A DNA stretch of 64,000 nt from Rhodococcus oxybenzonivorans (GCF_003130705.1 NZ_CP021355.1:682001-746000); one strand, 5' to 3'; counted from the stretch's first letter, positions 17,661-27,131 are shown. The notes: generated by a model not told the origin, from the letters alone. Translations and numbers: made by a program.

Positions 17661-18029
17661 GGCACTGCTTGGTCTGGTTCGGACATCTACTACTTCTAGT
17701 AAGAAAACTCCAGCTGGGGGCCTAGATATAGTGGTGGTGTCCTCGTGGCATCGATCATGACATTGAGAGTTATGATGTGAGTCACACCAGTCGGAACGTA
17801 GCGTTTTTCAAACGTGCCCGACCTGACGCTTTAGTAAGGTGTGTCACGTTCACTGCGCTCATGTGGCCGCTCTTCAGTGATCCGAGTGTGTGGGAGCAGA
17901 TGTCAGAGGCACCACCTACCGAGGTTCTTTCAGCGCAGGATTAGCGGCGTGTCGTCTTGACAAATCCCACGGTCTTGAAGGGGCCGACCGTATAAACGTG
18001 ACTCGACACACGCTTGCGGACTGCGCTGG
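17661..18029. other. intergenic region with a short palindrome
   Basis: No gene is visible. TGTGAGTCACA at 17776-17786 is an 11-bp palindrome. Its half-sites match CRP-type TGTGA/TCACA, but the 1-base spacing is wrong for a CRP dimer. Base composition is lower in GC than the flanks. Confidence 0.4.
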
Positions 18030-18284
18030 TCAGCGAGTTCCAGTCAACGATCGGCATTCGGGACGAGCCAGTGAGGGTTCCGTTAACGGCGACGACGGCC
18101 CATGCGCTGCGTCGAACGCTTCTTGGATCTCGGCGGGGATCCGGCCGCGTGAGGAAACTTCGTAGCCGCTCGTGGCCGCCCACTCCCGCACGTCCCGCCT
18201 TACCCCAGACGGTCCCGCTCGACTCGTCGTGTCGACGTGAGAGTTCGGGCAGTGTGAATCGGCGGAGTTCACGCAGGGTGGCAA
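18030..18284 (-). pseudogene. Lsr2-like C-terminal DNA-binding fragment
   Basis: The segment VREWAATSGYEVSSRGRIPA then EIQEAFDAAH matches the C-terminal domain of Lsr2, the actinobacterial xenogeneic silencer. That domain binds AT-rich minor groove through an RGR motif, which is present here. The N-terminal dimerisation domain of Lsr2 is absent, although the frame is open upstream for about 30 residues. It is either a truncated gene or a small stand-alone domain. As a stand-alone domain it might compete with full Lsr2. Confidence 0.6.
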
Positions 18285-18472
18285 GCCGGTCTCGACTCGT
18301 CCCGTCGAGGGCTTTTAGCGTGGGAAGCCGCTGGCACCTCGTGGTGTCAGCGGCTTCGTTACCTGCTCGGGCACGCTACGCACTGTAGGTCTGACCCGGT
18401 CAGGGTGACGGTGCCCGCCAGCGCGCCTCTCGGCAAGTGGTCGCTCGAAGCGACGATTCTGTCAACGGCACC
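18285..18472. other. short region left of IS30
   Basis: No complete gene is seen. The minus strand carries a short open piece next to the IS (GALAGTVTLTGSDLQCVAC). It could be the far end of the secreted protein whose other part lies right of the IS. Confidence 0.25.
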
Positions 18473-19790
18473 TGAAAACTGACCCCTTTCCGGCAGGCGG
18501 GTTCAAGGGCGGATTCGAGCGGTCGTCGCAACACCGTCGGTTCATGGTGCCAGACTTTCGGCGAAAACCTGTGCCGGTGTTCGCCAGTCGAGGTTCTTGC
18601 GCGGCCGGTTGTTGAGACGATCCTCTACTGCACGCAGCGTCTCGGGGTCGTGAACGGACAGATCGGTACCCTTGGGGAAATACTGCCGGAGCAATCCGTT
18701 CGTGTTCTCGTTCGTGCCACGCAACCACGGTGAGGCCGGATGCGCGAAGTAGACACCGTCGGCGAACAGATGGCCGAACAGATCATGACGTGCCATCTCC
18801 GAACCCTGGTCCCAGGTCATAGTCCAGCGCGCATGCTCGGGAATCTGCTCGAAGAGCGCACCGAGTGCCTCGGCGAACGGTTCGGCGCGATGCCCGCCCG
18901 GTAGATGCAGGAGCCGGACATAGCGGCTGCGTCGCTCGACGAGCGTGCCGATCGAGGACCTACTCGACCGGCCGACGATCAAATCCCCCTCCCAATCGCC
19001 GGTCCTACTGCGGGTTTCGACCACAGCGGGACGCGCATCGATCGACTGGGACGGAGTGATAAACCGGATCCGACGCTCGTCGGCTCTCCGCCGGCGGCGC
19101 CGCAGCGGACGTCTGGTGCGGAGCTTGGTGGTCAACGTGCGGCACAAACCGGACCGGCCGCTGTTGTGTACAGCGCCTGATAGATGGTTTCGTGGCACAC
19201 GTGCCAGCCGGGACGGTCAGGATACTCGGTCCGCAGCCATGCGGCGATCTGTTCCGGGCTCCACTCGGTCTCGAGTTTTTCCTGCACCTTCGCCCGAAGA
19301 TCCGGGTCGTCGAGCAGACGGCCCCGGCGGGGGCGGAGTGAGCGCCCCGTGGCGCGGGCGTGCGCCAGGGTGGCGTCATAGCCCCCGCGATCATGCGGAA
19401 AGGTGTTGCGCTGCAGCCCCCGACTGACCGTCGACGCCGATCGGCCCAAACGCCGGGCCACCTCCCGGATCGAGTGCCCAGCGGCTCGCAGCGTGGCGAT
19501 GCGCTGGCGTTCGAGCAGACTCAGATACCGGCTCGATCGCGCCTCGTCGGCCAACCGTACCGGCGGAATCCCACCGCACTCCGCCCGCCATCGGTAACCG
19601 GTCTTGCGTCCGATACCGAGCTGCCTGCATGCCTCGATGCTGCCGACACCGCCGGCGAGCAGCGCCCAGTACCGCGTCTCCAGCTCGAGTCGCCGTTTGC
19701 GTCCTCTTCGTCCCATCCGCACACTCCTCTTCTATCAGGAGTGTTGCGACCAATACTTGAACCCGCCTGCCATACCGTGTTCAGTTTTCA
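18473..19790. mobile_element. IS30-family insertion sequence
   Basis: The element is about 1318 bp. Its ends form an inverted repeat: left 18473-18507 (TGAAAACTGA then GGCAGGCGGGTTCAAG) and right 19756-19790, the same with a few mismatches in between. It contains one transposase gene on the minus strand broken into two frames. I see no clear target duplication. A miniature relic of the same ends lies at 45935-45974. Confidence 0.85.
18542..19722 (-). pseudogene. IS30 transposase, frameshifted
   Basis: The first frame (19722 to 19132) holds the N-terminal HTH region (RIATLRAAGHSIREVARRLG, SASTVSRGLQRN) and ETIYQALYTT. The second frame (from about 19150 down to 18542) holds the DDE domain: GDWEGDLIVG, MTWDQGSEMARH and GTNENTNGLLRQYFPKGTDL. 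The C-terminus NNRPRKNLDWRTPAQVF is intact. The frames join at about 19130-19200, where a single indel would restore a normal IS30 transposase of roughly 390 residues. IS30 elements do not normally use frameshifting there, so it is probably inactive. Confidence 0.85.
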
Positions 19791-19814
19791 CGTTCCGTCG
19801 ACAGGGCGTTTCAG

Positions 19815-20042
19815 TCGGCGAGGATTGACGTGCACTGAGAACGTCCCGGTTCCGCGACCACCGGCACTATTGACCGTGCAACTCACCAAGGTCTGACCTA
19901 CCGGGAACCTGTCGCCAGACGTGCGGTCGCAGCCCTCGAAGACGGTTCCGGGCAGATTTGCAGGCGTGGGCCATGTCACCGCGGCCGTGCCCGATTGGTC
20001 CGCATCGGTGTGATGACTGAGCGATGGTCGAGAAGATCGCAC
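19815..20042 (-). pseudogene. HYR-domain fragment cut at the IS30 end
   Basis: On the minus strand the segment GTAAVTWPTPANLPGTV then FPVGQTLVSCTVNSAGGRGT and FSVHV matches a HYR (hyalin) repeat, an immunoglobulin-like extracellular domain. It ends about 25 bases from IS30. The upstream part is not continuous in one frame, so this is a relic of a secreted adhesin-like protein, probably disrupted by the insertion. Confidence 0.5.
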
Positions 20043-20261
20043 GCGCCCATTCGGCGGGCTCCGCGGGCGGCAGATGTCGTAGCCGACCCGTCTCGGCGTC
20101 GAGGGTGTGCACGAGGACCGCGACGGCGAACCCGGCCACGGCGGGGAACGACTGCTCGCCGCGACATCGAACGCCGGCGATGGACGGTGGATGCCTCGGT
20201 CCCGCCGTCGCCGGGCGGCAACAAGTTCGGATCACCGCCCTCCTCAGGGCAGGATGAGACC

Positions 20262-20432
20262 GTGAGCGACCGAAGTGCAGCAGACCTCGAGCGTGAATTC
20301 GCCATGCTCGCCTATGTACGCGACCGTCTCCGGGCTTCGGAGGGCGAAGACGTCCGTATCCCGACCACTGCCGTCGACCAGGTTCTCGATGAGCTCAACA
20401 GGCTCGAACGATCGCCGTGGGATCCGAACTGA
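20262..20432 (+). CDS. small protein upstream of an AbiEii remnant
   Basis: The protein has 56 residues. GTG 20262 has AGGA 9 bases upstream. It is acidic and helical (ADLEREFAMLAYVRDRLR, VDQVLDELNRLE). It sits 50 bases before a broken AbiEii-like toxin fragment on the same strand. It could be a left-over accessory or antitoxin-sized gene, but I do not recognise it. Confidence 0.5.
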   Translation: MSDRSAADLEREFAMLAYVRDRLRASEGEDVRIPTTAVDQVLDELNRLERSPWDPN

Positions 20433-20482
20433 TTTCTATCCGTGCAGAGTCGAGCAGCGGGGACCGGCTGGCGGCCGCCACG

Positions 20483-20680
20483 ATGCAGCATCGGGAGTCT
20501 CGAATGAATTCGTCCCGCGACAGGTCCCCGCACCCGGTGCGGGCGAGTATCACCGACCGCCTCAACCGGTACGCCCGACAGCACGGCTAGAACATCACCC
20601 TGGTGCGCCGCCGATTCGTCATCGACCGCTTCCTGACCCGCGTCGTCGATGCCGACCTCGGACGGGTGAATCCTCAAGGG
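20483..20680 (+). pseudogene. AbiEii-type nucleotidyltransferase toxin remnant
   Basis: From ATG 20483 the frame reads RASITDRLNRYARQHG, a TAG at 20588-20590, then NITLVRRRFVIDRFLTRVV. This matches the N-terminal block of AbiEii toxins (typically SIRQRLLNxAxxxGEDFxLVLxRYALERLLYR), with the stop replacing a glutamate codon. Only about 60 residues remain. AbiE is a type IV toxin-antitoxin phage-exclusion system. The cognate AbiEi is not visible. Confidence 0.55.
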
Positions 20681-20722
20681 TGCCTCGGAATGTGGTGCTG
20701 GTCGATATCGCGTGGGCAGTGG

Positions 20723-21820
20723 TTATCGCGTGGGCGAGCTCAGCTGTCGGTTGCCGGTCCGGGGGAGGGTGGTCTGGGGGTTGTTTGGGTGTCGGACGTC
20801 TCGGATGGCGTCGGCGAGGTCGGCGGCTGTCGGCAGGGCGGGCCGGACGTCGGCGGGCAGGGACCGGTGTGTGGTGTAGGTGCTGACGGCGAGCGGGGAG
20901 TCCAGACCGCGAAGCGCGTATTCGACGACGATGTCGTCGCGGTCGGCGGCGAGGAGGATTCCGATGGTGGTGCCGTCGCCGTGCTCGGGTTTGCGGAGTA
21001 GGTCATCGACGGCGTTGACGTAGAAGTTGAGCTTGCCGATGTGTTCGGGCTCGGCGTGGCCGATCTTGAGCTCGAAGACGACGAAGCGGCGCAGGCCCAG
21101 GTGGAAGAACAGCAGATCGGGGTAGTAGTCGGAGTTGCCGACGGTGAGCTTGTACTGGCGTCCGACGAAGGAAAAACCACCACCGAGCTCGGTGAGGAAA
21201 TGGGTGAGTCGGCCGATGAGGGCATCTTCGAGGTCGCGTTCGCTGTAACCGGCGTCGAGGCCGAGGAAGTCGAGGTTGTACGGATCCTGCAGGATTTCGT
21301 GGGCGAGGTCGGATTCGTGCGCCGGCAGCGTGGTGGGGAAATTGTTCGGTGCAGCCCCCACCCGCAGATGCCGATCCGAAGTGATGTGATGGACGAGTGT
21401 GGCGCGGGACCAGCCGTGATGAGCGGCCTGGCTGGCGTACCAATCGCGGACACTGGGGTCGGGGAGACGGTCGAGGAGGACGAGGATGTGTCCCCACGGC
21501 AATTGCGCAGCAGGGTGCTGCGCAATTGAGTCGGGGTATGCGGTGGCAAGGGTGCGCATGTAGACCAGATTGCGTTGCGACAGTCCTCGCATGCCGGGGA
21601 ACTCGGTGCGCAGGTCGTCGGCGAGCCGGGCAATGACCCGGGCACCCCACCCTTCCTCGCTCTGCCGAGCGCGGATCAGCTTCCCGATCTTCCAGTACAA
21701 GATGATCAGTTCGGCGTTGACCTTGCGAGCAGCATGGACGCGGGTGGTGCGGACCTGGGACTTGATGTCCTCGAGCAATGCGCCGTACCCGGCGGGCTCG
21801 ATTTCTTCTGATCGACTCAT
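20723..21820 (-). CDS. YhcG/DUF1016-family PD-(D/E)XK nuclease
   Basis: The protein has 365 residues. GGGAGAAG lies upstream of ATG 21820. The N-terminal DUF1016 domain (YGALLEDIKSQVRTTRVHAARKVN in pieces, LIILYWKIGKLI, RNLVYMRTLATAYP) is followed by the nuclease core YYPDLLFFHLGLRRFVVFEL then KIG, giving the D...ExK triad. The C-terminal part includes KLNFYVNAVDDLLR and TIGILLAADRDD. This family is common on mobile DNA and often lies near restriction systems. Its target is not settled. It appears complete. Confidence 0.85.
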   Translation of the reverse strand: MSRSEEIEPAGYGALLEDIKSQVRTTRVHAARKVNAELIILYWKIGKLIRARQSEEGWGARVIARLADDLRTEFPGMRGLSQRNLVYMRTLATAYPDSIAQHPAAQLPWGHILVLLDRLPDPSVRDWYASQAAHHGWSRATLVHHITSDRHLRVGAAPNNFPTTLPAHESDLAHEILQDPYNLDFLGLDAGYSERDLEDALIGRLTHFLTELGGGFSFVGRQYKLTVGNSDYYPDLLFFHLGLRRFVVFELKIGHAEPEHIGKLNFYVNAVDDLLRKPEHGDGTTIGILLAADRDDIVVEYALRGLDSPLAVSTYTTHRSLPADVRPALPTAADLADAIRDVRHPNNPQTTLPRTGNRQLSSPTR

Positions 21821-22349
21821 CGTCGCCAATCTTCTCCCATCCGACCGACAAGTGGTGCAGCCGGGCGTGCAGACATACATCCGGCCTCGGTATCGACCTC
21901 GGAGGCACTGGCTGGTCGTCGCTCCTCGAGAAGAGGAAAGACGCGGGGAACCGGCATTTACGCAGCAAGCTGCTGCGCAAATGGGCAGGCCGAGGGTAAG
22001 GACATCACGATCGCGGCTCGTGCGATCCGATGTGATGACGGCGGTGCCGCACCCCCCGAGGTGTGGTAATCGTGATGGAGCCACCTGTGGGCGGGGGACG
22101 GTGGTGGGTGGTGTGAGTCAGGTCGGATGACGACCGCAAATGCGTCGGTCGCGATTGCGGTTCACGAATTCGCCGGCATGGGAACAGGGTGATCGCGGAG
22201 AGGGTGATTCCCGCGGTGCCTCGTAGGGTCGCAACGATGCCGCCTCGTCGTTGGCCACCATGCAGCGCGGCGTGGCGACTTCTTTCCCGGTGCCATCGAT
22301 CGACGCTCGCGGACCGATACCGCGGCGTGCCGGTTCGGGTCAGAGGATC

Positions 22350-22930
22350 GCGGTGTCGGGGGTCGACGTACCGGTGATCGGACCCGGCGTCTGGTCGGTT
22401 GATGTAGTCGGCGCACTGCAGGGTGGCAGGCCAGAACTGGTCGAGGTTGGGGAGGTCGGCGATGGGTAAGCCTTTCGCAGTGGATTAGTGGTCCTGGCCG
22501 ACGAGGTGGGCGAGTTCGGCGAAGCCGCAGTGGTATTCCCTCTTGTCGTACTGGTACCAGTTTCCGTAGGCCATCAGCTGCCCGGATCTGTTGCTCCACA
22601 GTTGGATCGGCGCGAACCGCAGGCCGTAGGGGTGGAAGAAGACGCCCACCGCCTGGTTTGTTGCCATACCAGAGGTCGTCGTGGGTGCCGCGCCGGTCGT
22701 CGGCCTGGTCGAGGAGTGCGAAGAGTTTCTCGGCGCTCACGCGGTCGGTGTCGGAGCCGATGGCGCCGAGGAAGGTGTCCTTCGTCCACCGGGTGGTGGT
22801 GTCGGCCGAGGAGCGGGCTTGGCTGCGGCGATCTCGCCGCCGTAGGTGGAGGGGATGAGGATCTCGAGTCCCCGCCGGGCAGGTCAATCGGAGGGCGGTG
22901 ACCTGTATGTCGTCGCGGGTGATCTGGTTG
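22350..22930 (-). pseudogene. decayed conserved protein of unknown function
   Basis: Pieces in different frames line up into one protein: YLNQITRDDIQVTALRLT, LEILIPSTYGGEIAAAK, TTTRWTKDTFLGAIGSDTD, FALLDQADDRRGTHDDLWYG and FFHPYGLRFAPIQLWSNRSG. An in-frame TAA near 22485 is followed by GLPIADLPNLDQFWPATL in the same frame. There are at least two frameshifts and one stop. I recall similar proteins as hypothetical, possibly nuclease-related, and give no function. Confidence 0.6.
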
Positions 22931-22934
22931 AGGT

Positions 22935-23205
22935 ACTCGACGACGCCGGAGATCGGCGTCGATCTGGTCGACCGCGAGACACAGGTGGATGCGTGCGGAT
23001 GTTCGGCCAAACACGCTCGGGTCTCAGCCTGCGCGGGTGGCGTAGGGATCCGTCGCCAGAAGCAATTGATGATCCGGGTATGCGCGGGCCAGGGTTCGAG
23101 GAAGACGAGGAACTCCTGATGACGATCGCTGATTTTGCCGCAGGCCGGTGACCTTGCCGGTGGCGATGGTAGGGCGCCGAATGGGATGGAGGACCATGTC
23201 GGACG
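22935..23205 (-). pseudogene. IS630-family transposase remnant
   Basis: Short pieces in shifting frames read IATGKVTG, DRHQEFLVFLE, LARAYPDHQLLLATDPYAT and RTSARIHL. They follow the order of IS630/Tc1-like transposases (ATGKVTG...HQEFLxFL...LxLVxDNYATH...PRIHxHFTPT). The catalytic Asp position survives only approximately (TDPYAT). It abuts the decayed gene to its left. Nothing supportable lies in 23206-23433. Confidence 0.6.
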
Positions 23206-23433
23206 TAGGGTGGGTGCGCGCCTCGACCGAGCCGGTCCTGCGCGCCTGGATTTGCGACCTTCCCGTGGACGCTCAGCACGATCGCGAAATCGGGCGGATT
23301 AAAAGCTCAGCCGGACGATGTCGGTGACCTTTCCGGCCGGCTCCGGTTGGTAGAGAGCTTCAAGTCTCACTGGAGCCAAGGCTTGACATTGTCCTCGCGC
23401 CACGCACCCGCGACTGTGGTGTTACTGGCAGAA

Positions 23434-26043
23434 CTAACGGGAATGTGAGGAGGCTTGTCCGATTGCCTCGCACGAGATGATATGTCCAGATATGGGCTTG
23501 GCCATCCGCAAGAATGCTGCCGCAACGCCTGCCTCACCGACCATAAGGTCTGGGCAGCGTTTAGAGCGCTCGTCCGAGGGCCAGCCACCGTCCATGCGGT
23601 ATGACACGAGATTCTCGGTAAGCAGACGCGCTTGTTCGAGAAAACTCGGCTGGTTCGTCTGTAGGGCGGCATCGATGAGGACCTCGATATTTCCGGCCAA
23701 GCCATGACACTGCGACGTTCCGATCCATGATCCTCCGGCCGCGGTCATCCGAGCGGCCCGCATAGCTGATTCCAGGTGGCTTGTGTCTTTGGTCGTCGCG
23801 TGGGCCTTCATGAGAAAACGCGCCATTCCGGGTGCTCCGTGGCACCAGTTGGTTCCGGAACTTCGTTCAGAGGTTTCGGTTGCGGTCCAGTACAGACCGG
23901 AACCATCCCCGAGGGCGGGGTGCGCTAACTCGATGATCCAGTCGGCCAATAGGTGCGACATCGCGCGAGATGCCTCGTGTCCGCTCGCGAGTGCATGTTC
24001 GGCGAGGAAGTAGCCGATGCCTGCCGATCCATGAGCGAATCCGAGATACTCTTGGCGACTGAGCAGGTCGAAGTCTTCAGGCATACGCCAGATGAGTCGG
24101 TCCGGCTCCCGCCTCTCGAGCAGTGCACGTGCACACCGGTCGGCCGCGTCGAGGGTGCTGTCGCTGTGGTCGATGTGCCACCGCATGAGGTGGAAGAGGC
24201 CGACGCCGGCCAGTCCAGTCATCAAGTCGGGTGAGCGGACACTGTTTGTGTCGAGTAGAGTTGCCATCTCATTGCAGCGATCAAGCCATAGTGCATCTTT
24301 CGTCGCACAGTGCAGCATCAGATAGAGCAGTGCTGGGCCGGCCTCGCCGAAATACAAGCCGGGCATTGCCTCCCGTCTCGGCACGATCGGTTCGGTTTCC
24401 CACAGCCAAGTTCCGCACCGTGTGGCCGTCGCGAGGTATTCGTCATTTCCGGTCGCTCGGGCCAGCGCGCACAGGAGAAGGGCGATGCCACTCGAGCCTG
24501 CGTAGAGGTCGCGGCTGGGCTGCCGGTTCAGGGTGTGATGGTCCGATGTCCAATAGAGTCTCCTGTCGTCCACTGGGGTCGCTTCGGCCACAATCCGGTC
24601 AGCGATTTCTATCGCCAGTGTCAGTGGTGAAAACCCGTCAGGTGGCGTCGGTGGGACGGGAGGTTGGTGCTCTACTGCCTCGACGATGCCTTCAACCGAC
24701 TGGAACCGAGCGTTCCGGTCCTGTCTCAGGCACCGCGCCGCCGCGGCCATGATCGGGTTGTCGGGTGCCCGAGCATATTCGAGTTGAGCGACTGCCTCGG
24801 CATCCACCCAGTTCGAGGCATCTGATGACGTGGCGGCACTGAGAAGGGTGGCGCCGATGCCATAAATGTCATCGAGTACTGACCGGCCGGCACGGGTATC
24901 GGCTTGCTCGGGGGAGCAGTAGCCGGGAGTCCCCATGCTTCCGGTTGGCTCACACGTCGGTGGTCCCGCGAGTTCGAGATCGATGAGTTTGAACCCGTCC
25001 TTCGTCATGACGATGTTCGCCGGCTTGATATCGCAGCTGACATAGCCACATCGATGGAGCGCGGCAACGGTCTGGCACAGTGAGGTCATCCACTCGCGAA
25101 GGAGGTGTGGGGGCGGTCTGAGTCCCTGGGCCGCGAGTGATCCGATTATTGCCCCAAGTGTCGGGCCTTGAATCGGTTGATAGATCAAGAATGATGTGTC
25201 CGGGTCGTCCCAGTAGTCGATCAATTGCGGCGCGATCCCGGCGGGACCGAGTGCCCTGAGACACGCTGCTTCGTTGCTGAGCCGGGTGGTGGCGTTTCTA
25301 CCGTCGACCTCCTCCATGGTGTGGCCGAAAGCCTCTTTGATGACCACGAAATCTCCGCCCGAAGCATCGTCGATGGCACCGAGGCAGGTTCTTCCCTTGG
25401 GGCTTTCGAACATGGTGTTCAGTCGAACATACTTCTGGCCGACGATTCGCGATCGAGTCGACTGCCGTGGCGGGTTTTCCGCTGACCGATCGTCGATATC
25501 GACTCCATCGACGGTCACGATAGCTGGCACGATTCGTCCCGATGGGAGTTGAACCCAATGGGATCCGAAGGATCCGAAGCGGGAAGAAACCAAACTGCCA
25601 TCTCTGAACAGTTTTTCGTTGGGGATTCGAGGACCGTAGTACTGCATCGTTGCGTTGTCGAGCTCCTCGGCAATGATCATTGCCGACGTTTCGTCGCGGG
25701 GATACACAGTCAAGAACTTGCCGACTTGCGAGCGGCCGCCCTCGCCCGTCGACAAATGTGCGAGGACACGCAGATTCGAGGCGTGTTTGAATCCCACATG
25801 ATGCTCCCGAAGTATCGGGGCGCACGCTGACAGTACCTCTGCCGCGCAGCGCACCGACGATGTCACATGCAGCTTCGTGCCTGCCTCACGCTCGAACCGC
25901 CCGGGTGGGGAATACTCGGTCCATAGTTGTCGATCGTCGGTCGAGATACCCCACGCTTCACTGAACAGCTCGGAACGAAGGGTGAAGGCGGCTGCCTCGA
26001 GGCGGTCGCCGCGTTCGACCGGCGGCGTGTTGTGGTCTGTCAA
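23434..26043 (-). CDS. lanL: class IV lanthipeptide synthetase (LanL)
   Basis: The protein has 869 residues with three domains. Residues 1-215 resemble the phosphothreonine-lyase region of class III/IV synthetases (KLHVTSSVRCAAEVL, VGFKHASN, GKFLTVYPRDE, YYGPRI). Residues 225-460 are a kinase: Lys236 (VVIKEA), CDIKPAN at 337-343, and DLE at 355-357 in place of DFG. Residues 500-860 are a LanC-like cyclase with all three zinc ligands, Cys734 (NWCHG) and Cys779-His780 (QCHG), plus GFAHGSAG near 668-675. Intact zinc ligands separate LanL (class IV) from LanKC (class III). It would phosphorylate and dehydrate Ser/Thr, then add Cys to form lanthionines. TTG 26043 overlaps the previous stop as TTGA. 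Confidence 0.9.
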   Translation of the reverse strand: MTDHNTPPVERGDRLEAAAFTLRSELFSEAWGISTDDRQLWTEYSPPGRFEREAGTKLHVTSSVRCAAEVLSACAPILREHHVGFKHASNLRVLAHLSTGEGGRSQVGKFLTVYPRDETSAMIIAEELDNATMQYYGPRIPNEKLFRDGSLVSSRFGSFGSHWVQLPSGRIVPAIVTVDGVDIDDRSAENPPRQSTRSRIVGQKYVRLNTMFESPKGRTCLGAIDDASGGDFVVIKEAFGHTMEEVDGRNATTRLSNEAACLRALGPAGIAPQLIDYWDDPDTSFLIYQPIQGPTLGAIIGSLAAQGLRPPPHLLREWMTSLCQTVAALHRCGYVSCDIKPANIVMTKDGFKLIDLELAGPPTCEPTGSMGTPGYCSPEQADTRAGRSVLDDIYGIGATLLSAATSSDASNWVDAEAVAQLEYARAPDNPIMAAAARCLRQDRNARFQSVEGIVEAVEHQPPVPPTPPDGFSPLTLAIEIADRIVAEATPVDDRRLYWTSDHHTLNRQPSRDLYAGSSGIALLLCALARATGNDEYLATATRCGTWLWETEPIVPRREAMPGLYFGEAGPALLYLMLHCATKDALWLDRCNEMATLLDTNSVRSPDLMTGLAGVGLFHLMRWHIDHSDSTLDAADRCARALLERREPDRLIWRMPEDFDLLSRQEYLGFAHGSAGIGYFLAEHALASGHEASRAMSHLLADWIIELAHPALGDGSGLYWTATETSERSSGTNWCHGAPGMARFLMKAHATTKDTSHLESAMRAARMTAAGGSWIGTSQCHGLAGNIEVLIDAALQTNQPSFLEQARLLTENLVSYRMDGGWPSDERSKRCPDLMVGEAGVAAAFLRMAKPISGHIISCEAIGQASSHSR

Positions 26044-26648
26044 TGCGGCGTCATTTGCAGTTGATGTTCCAACTTCAAAAGTTGCATCTCGATTGCGTCG
26101 CGCCAGTCACCTACCAGGGGCAAAACCAGGGTTTCCGCACCAACGAAAGGCCACCGCGCTGTATCCCCGCTGATGACCAAGCGCAGCGCTGTGGTCAGCG
26201 ACGCAGCTTCACCGGTCTTTCCTTCCGAGACAAGGACACGCACGTAGTTGTTGGCGAGATGGAGCTGCCTGCATGTCACGAAGGTATGGCCATACGACGC
26301 GACAAGATCCGCGCAGGCTTCGAGCGAGCCGACAAGTTCCTCACGCGCGAGGCGGTTCCGGCCATCACGCCAATAGATGAGGGCCGAGACGGGCAGCGCG
26401 AAAGAGTCCAGTATCACCTTGATTTCGTGAGAGTCGGGCAGCGGAACCCGCTCACTCAACGACTGATAGTCGCGGCGGGCTCTCCTGGTGTCGCCGCGGT
26501 TCGCTGTCGCGGCGATCTCGTTGTAATGCTCGATGAGCACGCGCACCAGGACCACGTCGTCGAGGGTATGGCGTGTGAGAAGGCTTGTGAGCTGCTCCCT
26601 CAAGATCGCCGGGACGCCATCATGCTCATCGAGATTCGTGGGGGCCAT
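26040..26648 (-). CDS. helical-repeat protein between precursor and synthetase
   Basis: The protein has 202 residues. It starts 18 bases after the precursor gene and its stop overlaps the lanL start, so it is firmly in the operon. It is all-helical by eye, with TPR-like pairs (VRVLIEHYNEIAATANRGDT, RARRDYQSLSERV, LHLANNYVRVLVSEGKTGEA, SLTTALRLVIS). No signal peptide, membrane segment or catalytic motif is visible. I do not recognise the family. A helper that presents the long leader to LanL, or an immunity or regulatory factor, are the possibilities. Its position between lanA and lanL favours the first. Confidence 0.75.
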   Translation of the reverse strand: MAPTNLDEHDGVPAILREQLTSLLTRHTLDDVVLVRVLIEHYNEIAATANRGDTRRARRDYQSLSERVPLPDSHEIKVILDSFALPVSALIYWRDGRNRLAREELVGSLEACADLVASYGHTFVTCRQLHLANNYVRVLVSEGKTGEAASLTTALRLVISGDTARWPFVGAETLVLPLVGDWRDAIEMQLLKLEHQLQMTPH

Positions 26649-26666
26649 ATTCTTCGATCGCCCGGA

Positions 26667-27074
26667 CTATTGGACAAAAGTGCTCGTGCACCCAGTGACC
26701 TGGGTGGCCATCGAACAGGTGAAGCAACACGAGCTGCAGCAGCAGTCCCACGTCCAGGTGATAAGATCTGCATCTGGCGGGGCCGGGAAATCGCCCTCCA
26801 TGCCCGCAAAATCTTCTACCGCCATGGCCGTTGAAAGTGGTTTCGGTATGCCGTTCTCTTCGAAGAATTCGGCCAGCAGTTGCGGTGTGTTGATGTGTTG
26901 AGGTTCCTTGCCGGACGGCTCTTGGTTCTGTTGACGGTCTGCGAGTTCAGTTCGGAGCCGTCGCAACGTCGTCAGGGCATCTCGGTACGTTCCGATCTGC
27001 CGTTGGACCGTGTCCATCACTCGTGCGGCGATATCTAGATCGTCTTGAGCCGGTTCGCGATTGTAGTCGGGCAC
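26667..27074 (-). CDS. lanA: lanthipeptide precursor with Cys-rich core
   Basis: The protein has 135 residues. GTG 27074 has AGGGGG about 7 bases upstream. Residues 1-100 form a charged, helical leader (LDIAARVMDTVQRQIGTYRD, LRRLRTELADRQQ) without Cys. The last 30 residues switch character: ITWTWD, then CCCSSCCFTC, then SMATQVTGC and TSTFVQ. That puts seven cysteines (111-113, 116, 117, 120, 129) and about eleven Ser/Thr from residue 106 to the end, the make-up of a lanthipeptide core. The leader is long for a class IV precursor. The cleavage site is unknown; GDFPAPPDAD before the core is a candidate region. First gene of the operon. Confidence 0.85.
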   Translation of the reverse strand: MPDYNREPAQDDLDIAARVMDTVQRQIGTYRDALTTLRRLRTELADRQQNQEPSGKEPQHINTPQLLAEFFEENGIPKPLSTAMAVEDFAGMEGDFPAPPDADLITWTWDCCCSSCCFTCSMATQVTGCTSTFVQ

Positions 27075-27131
27075 GTCGAACCCCCTAATTTCGCATGTGG
27101 ATGTCCAGTGAAAGCAAGACTAGCACAGTGA

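Noticed and set aside
17776..17786. TGTGAGTCACA as a third CRP site
   Set aside because: The half-sites are 1 base apart instead of 6, so a CRP dimer would not fit.
26667..26760. Thiopeptide or azole-peptide precursor, because the core has runs of Cys and Ser
   Set aside because: No YcaO, cyclodehydratase or split LanB gene is nearby, whereas a full LanL is in the same operon.
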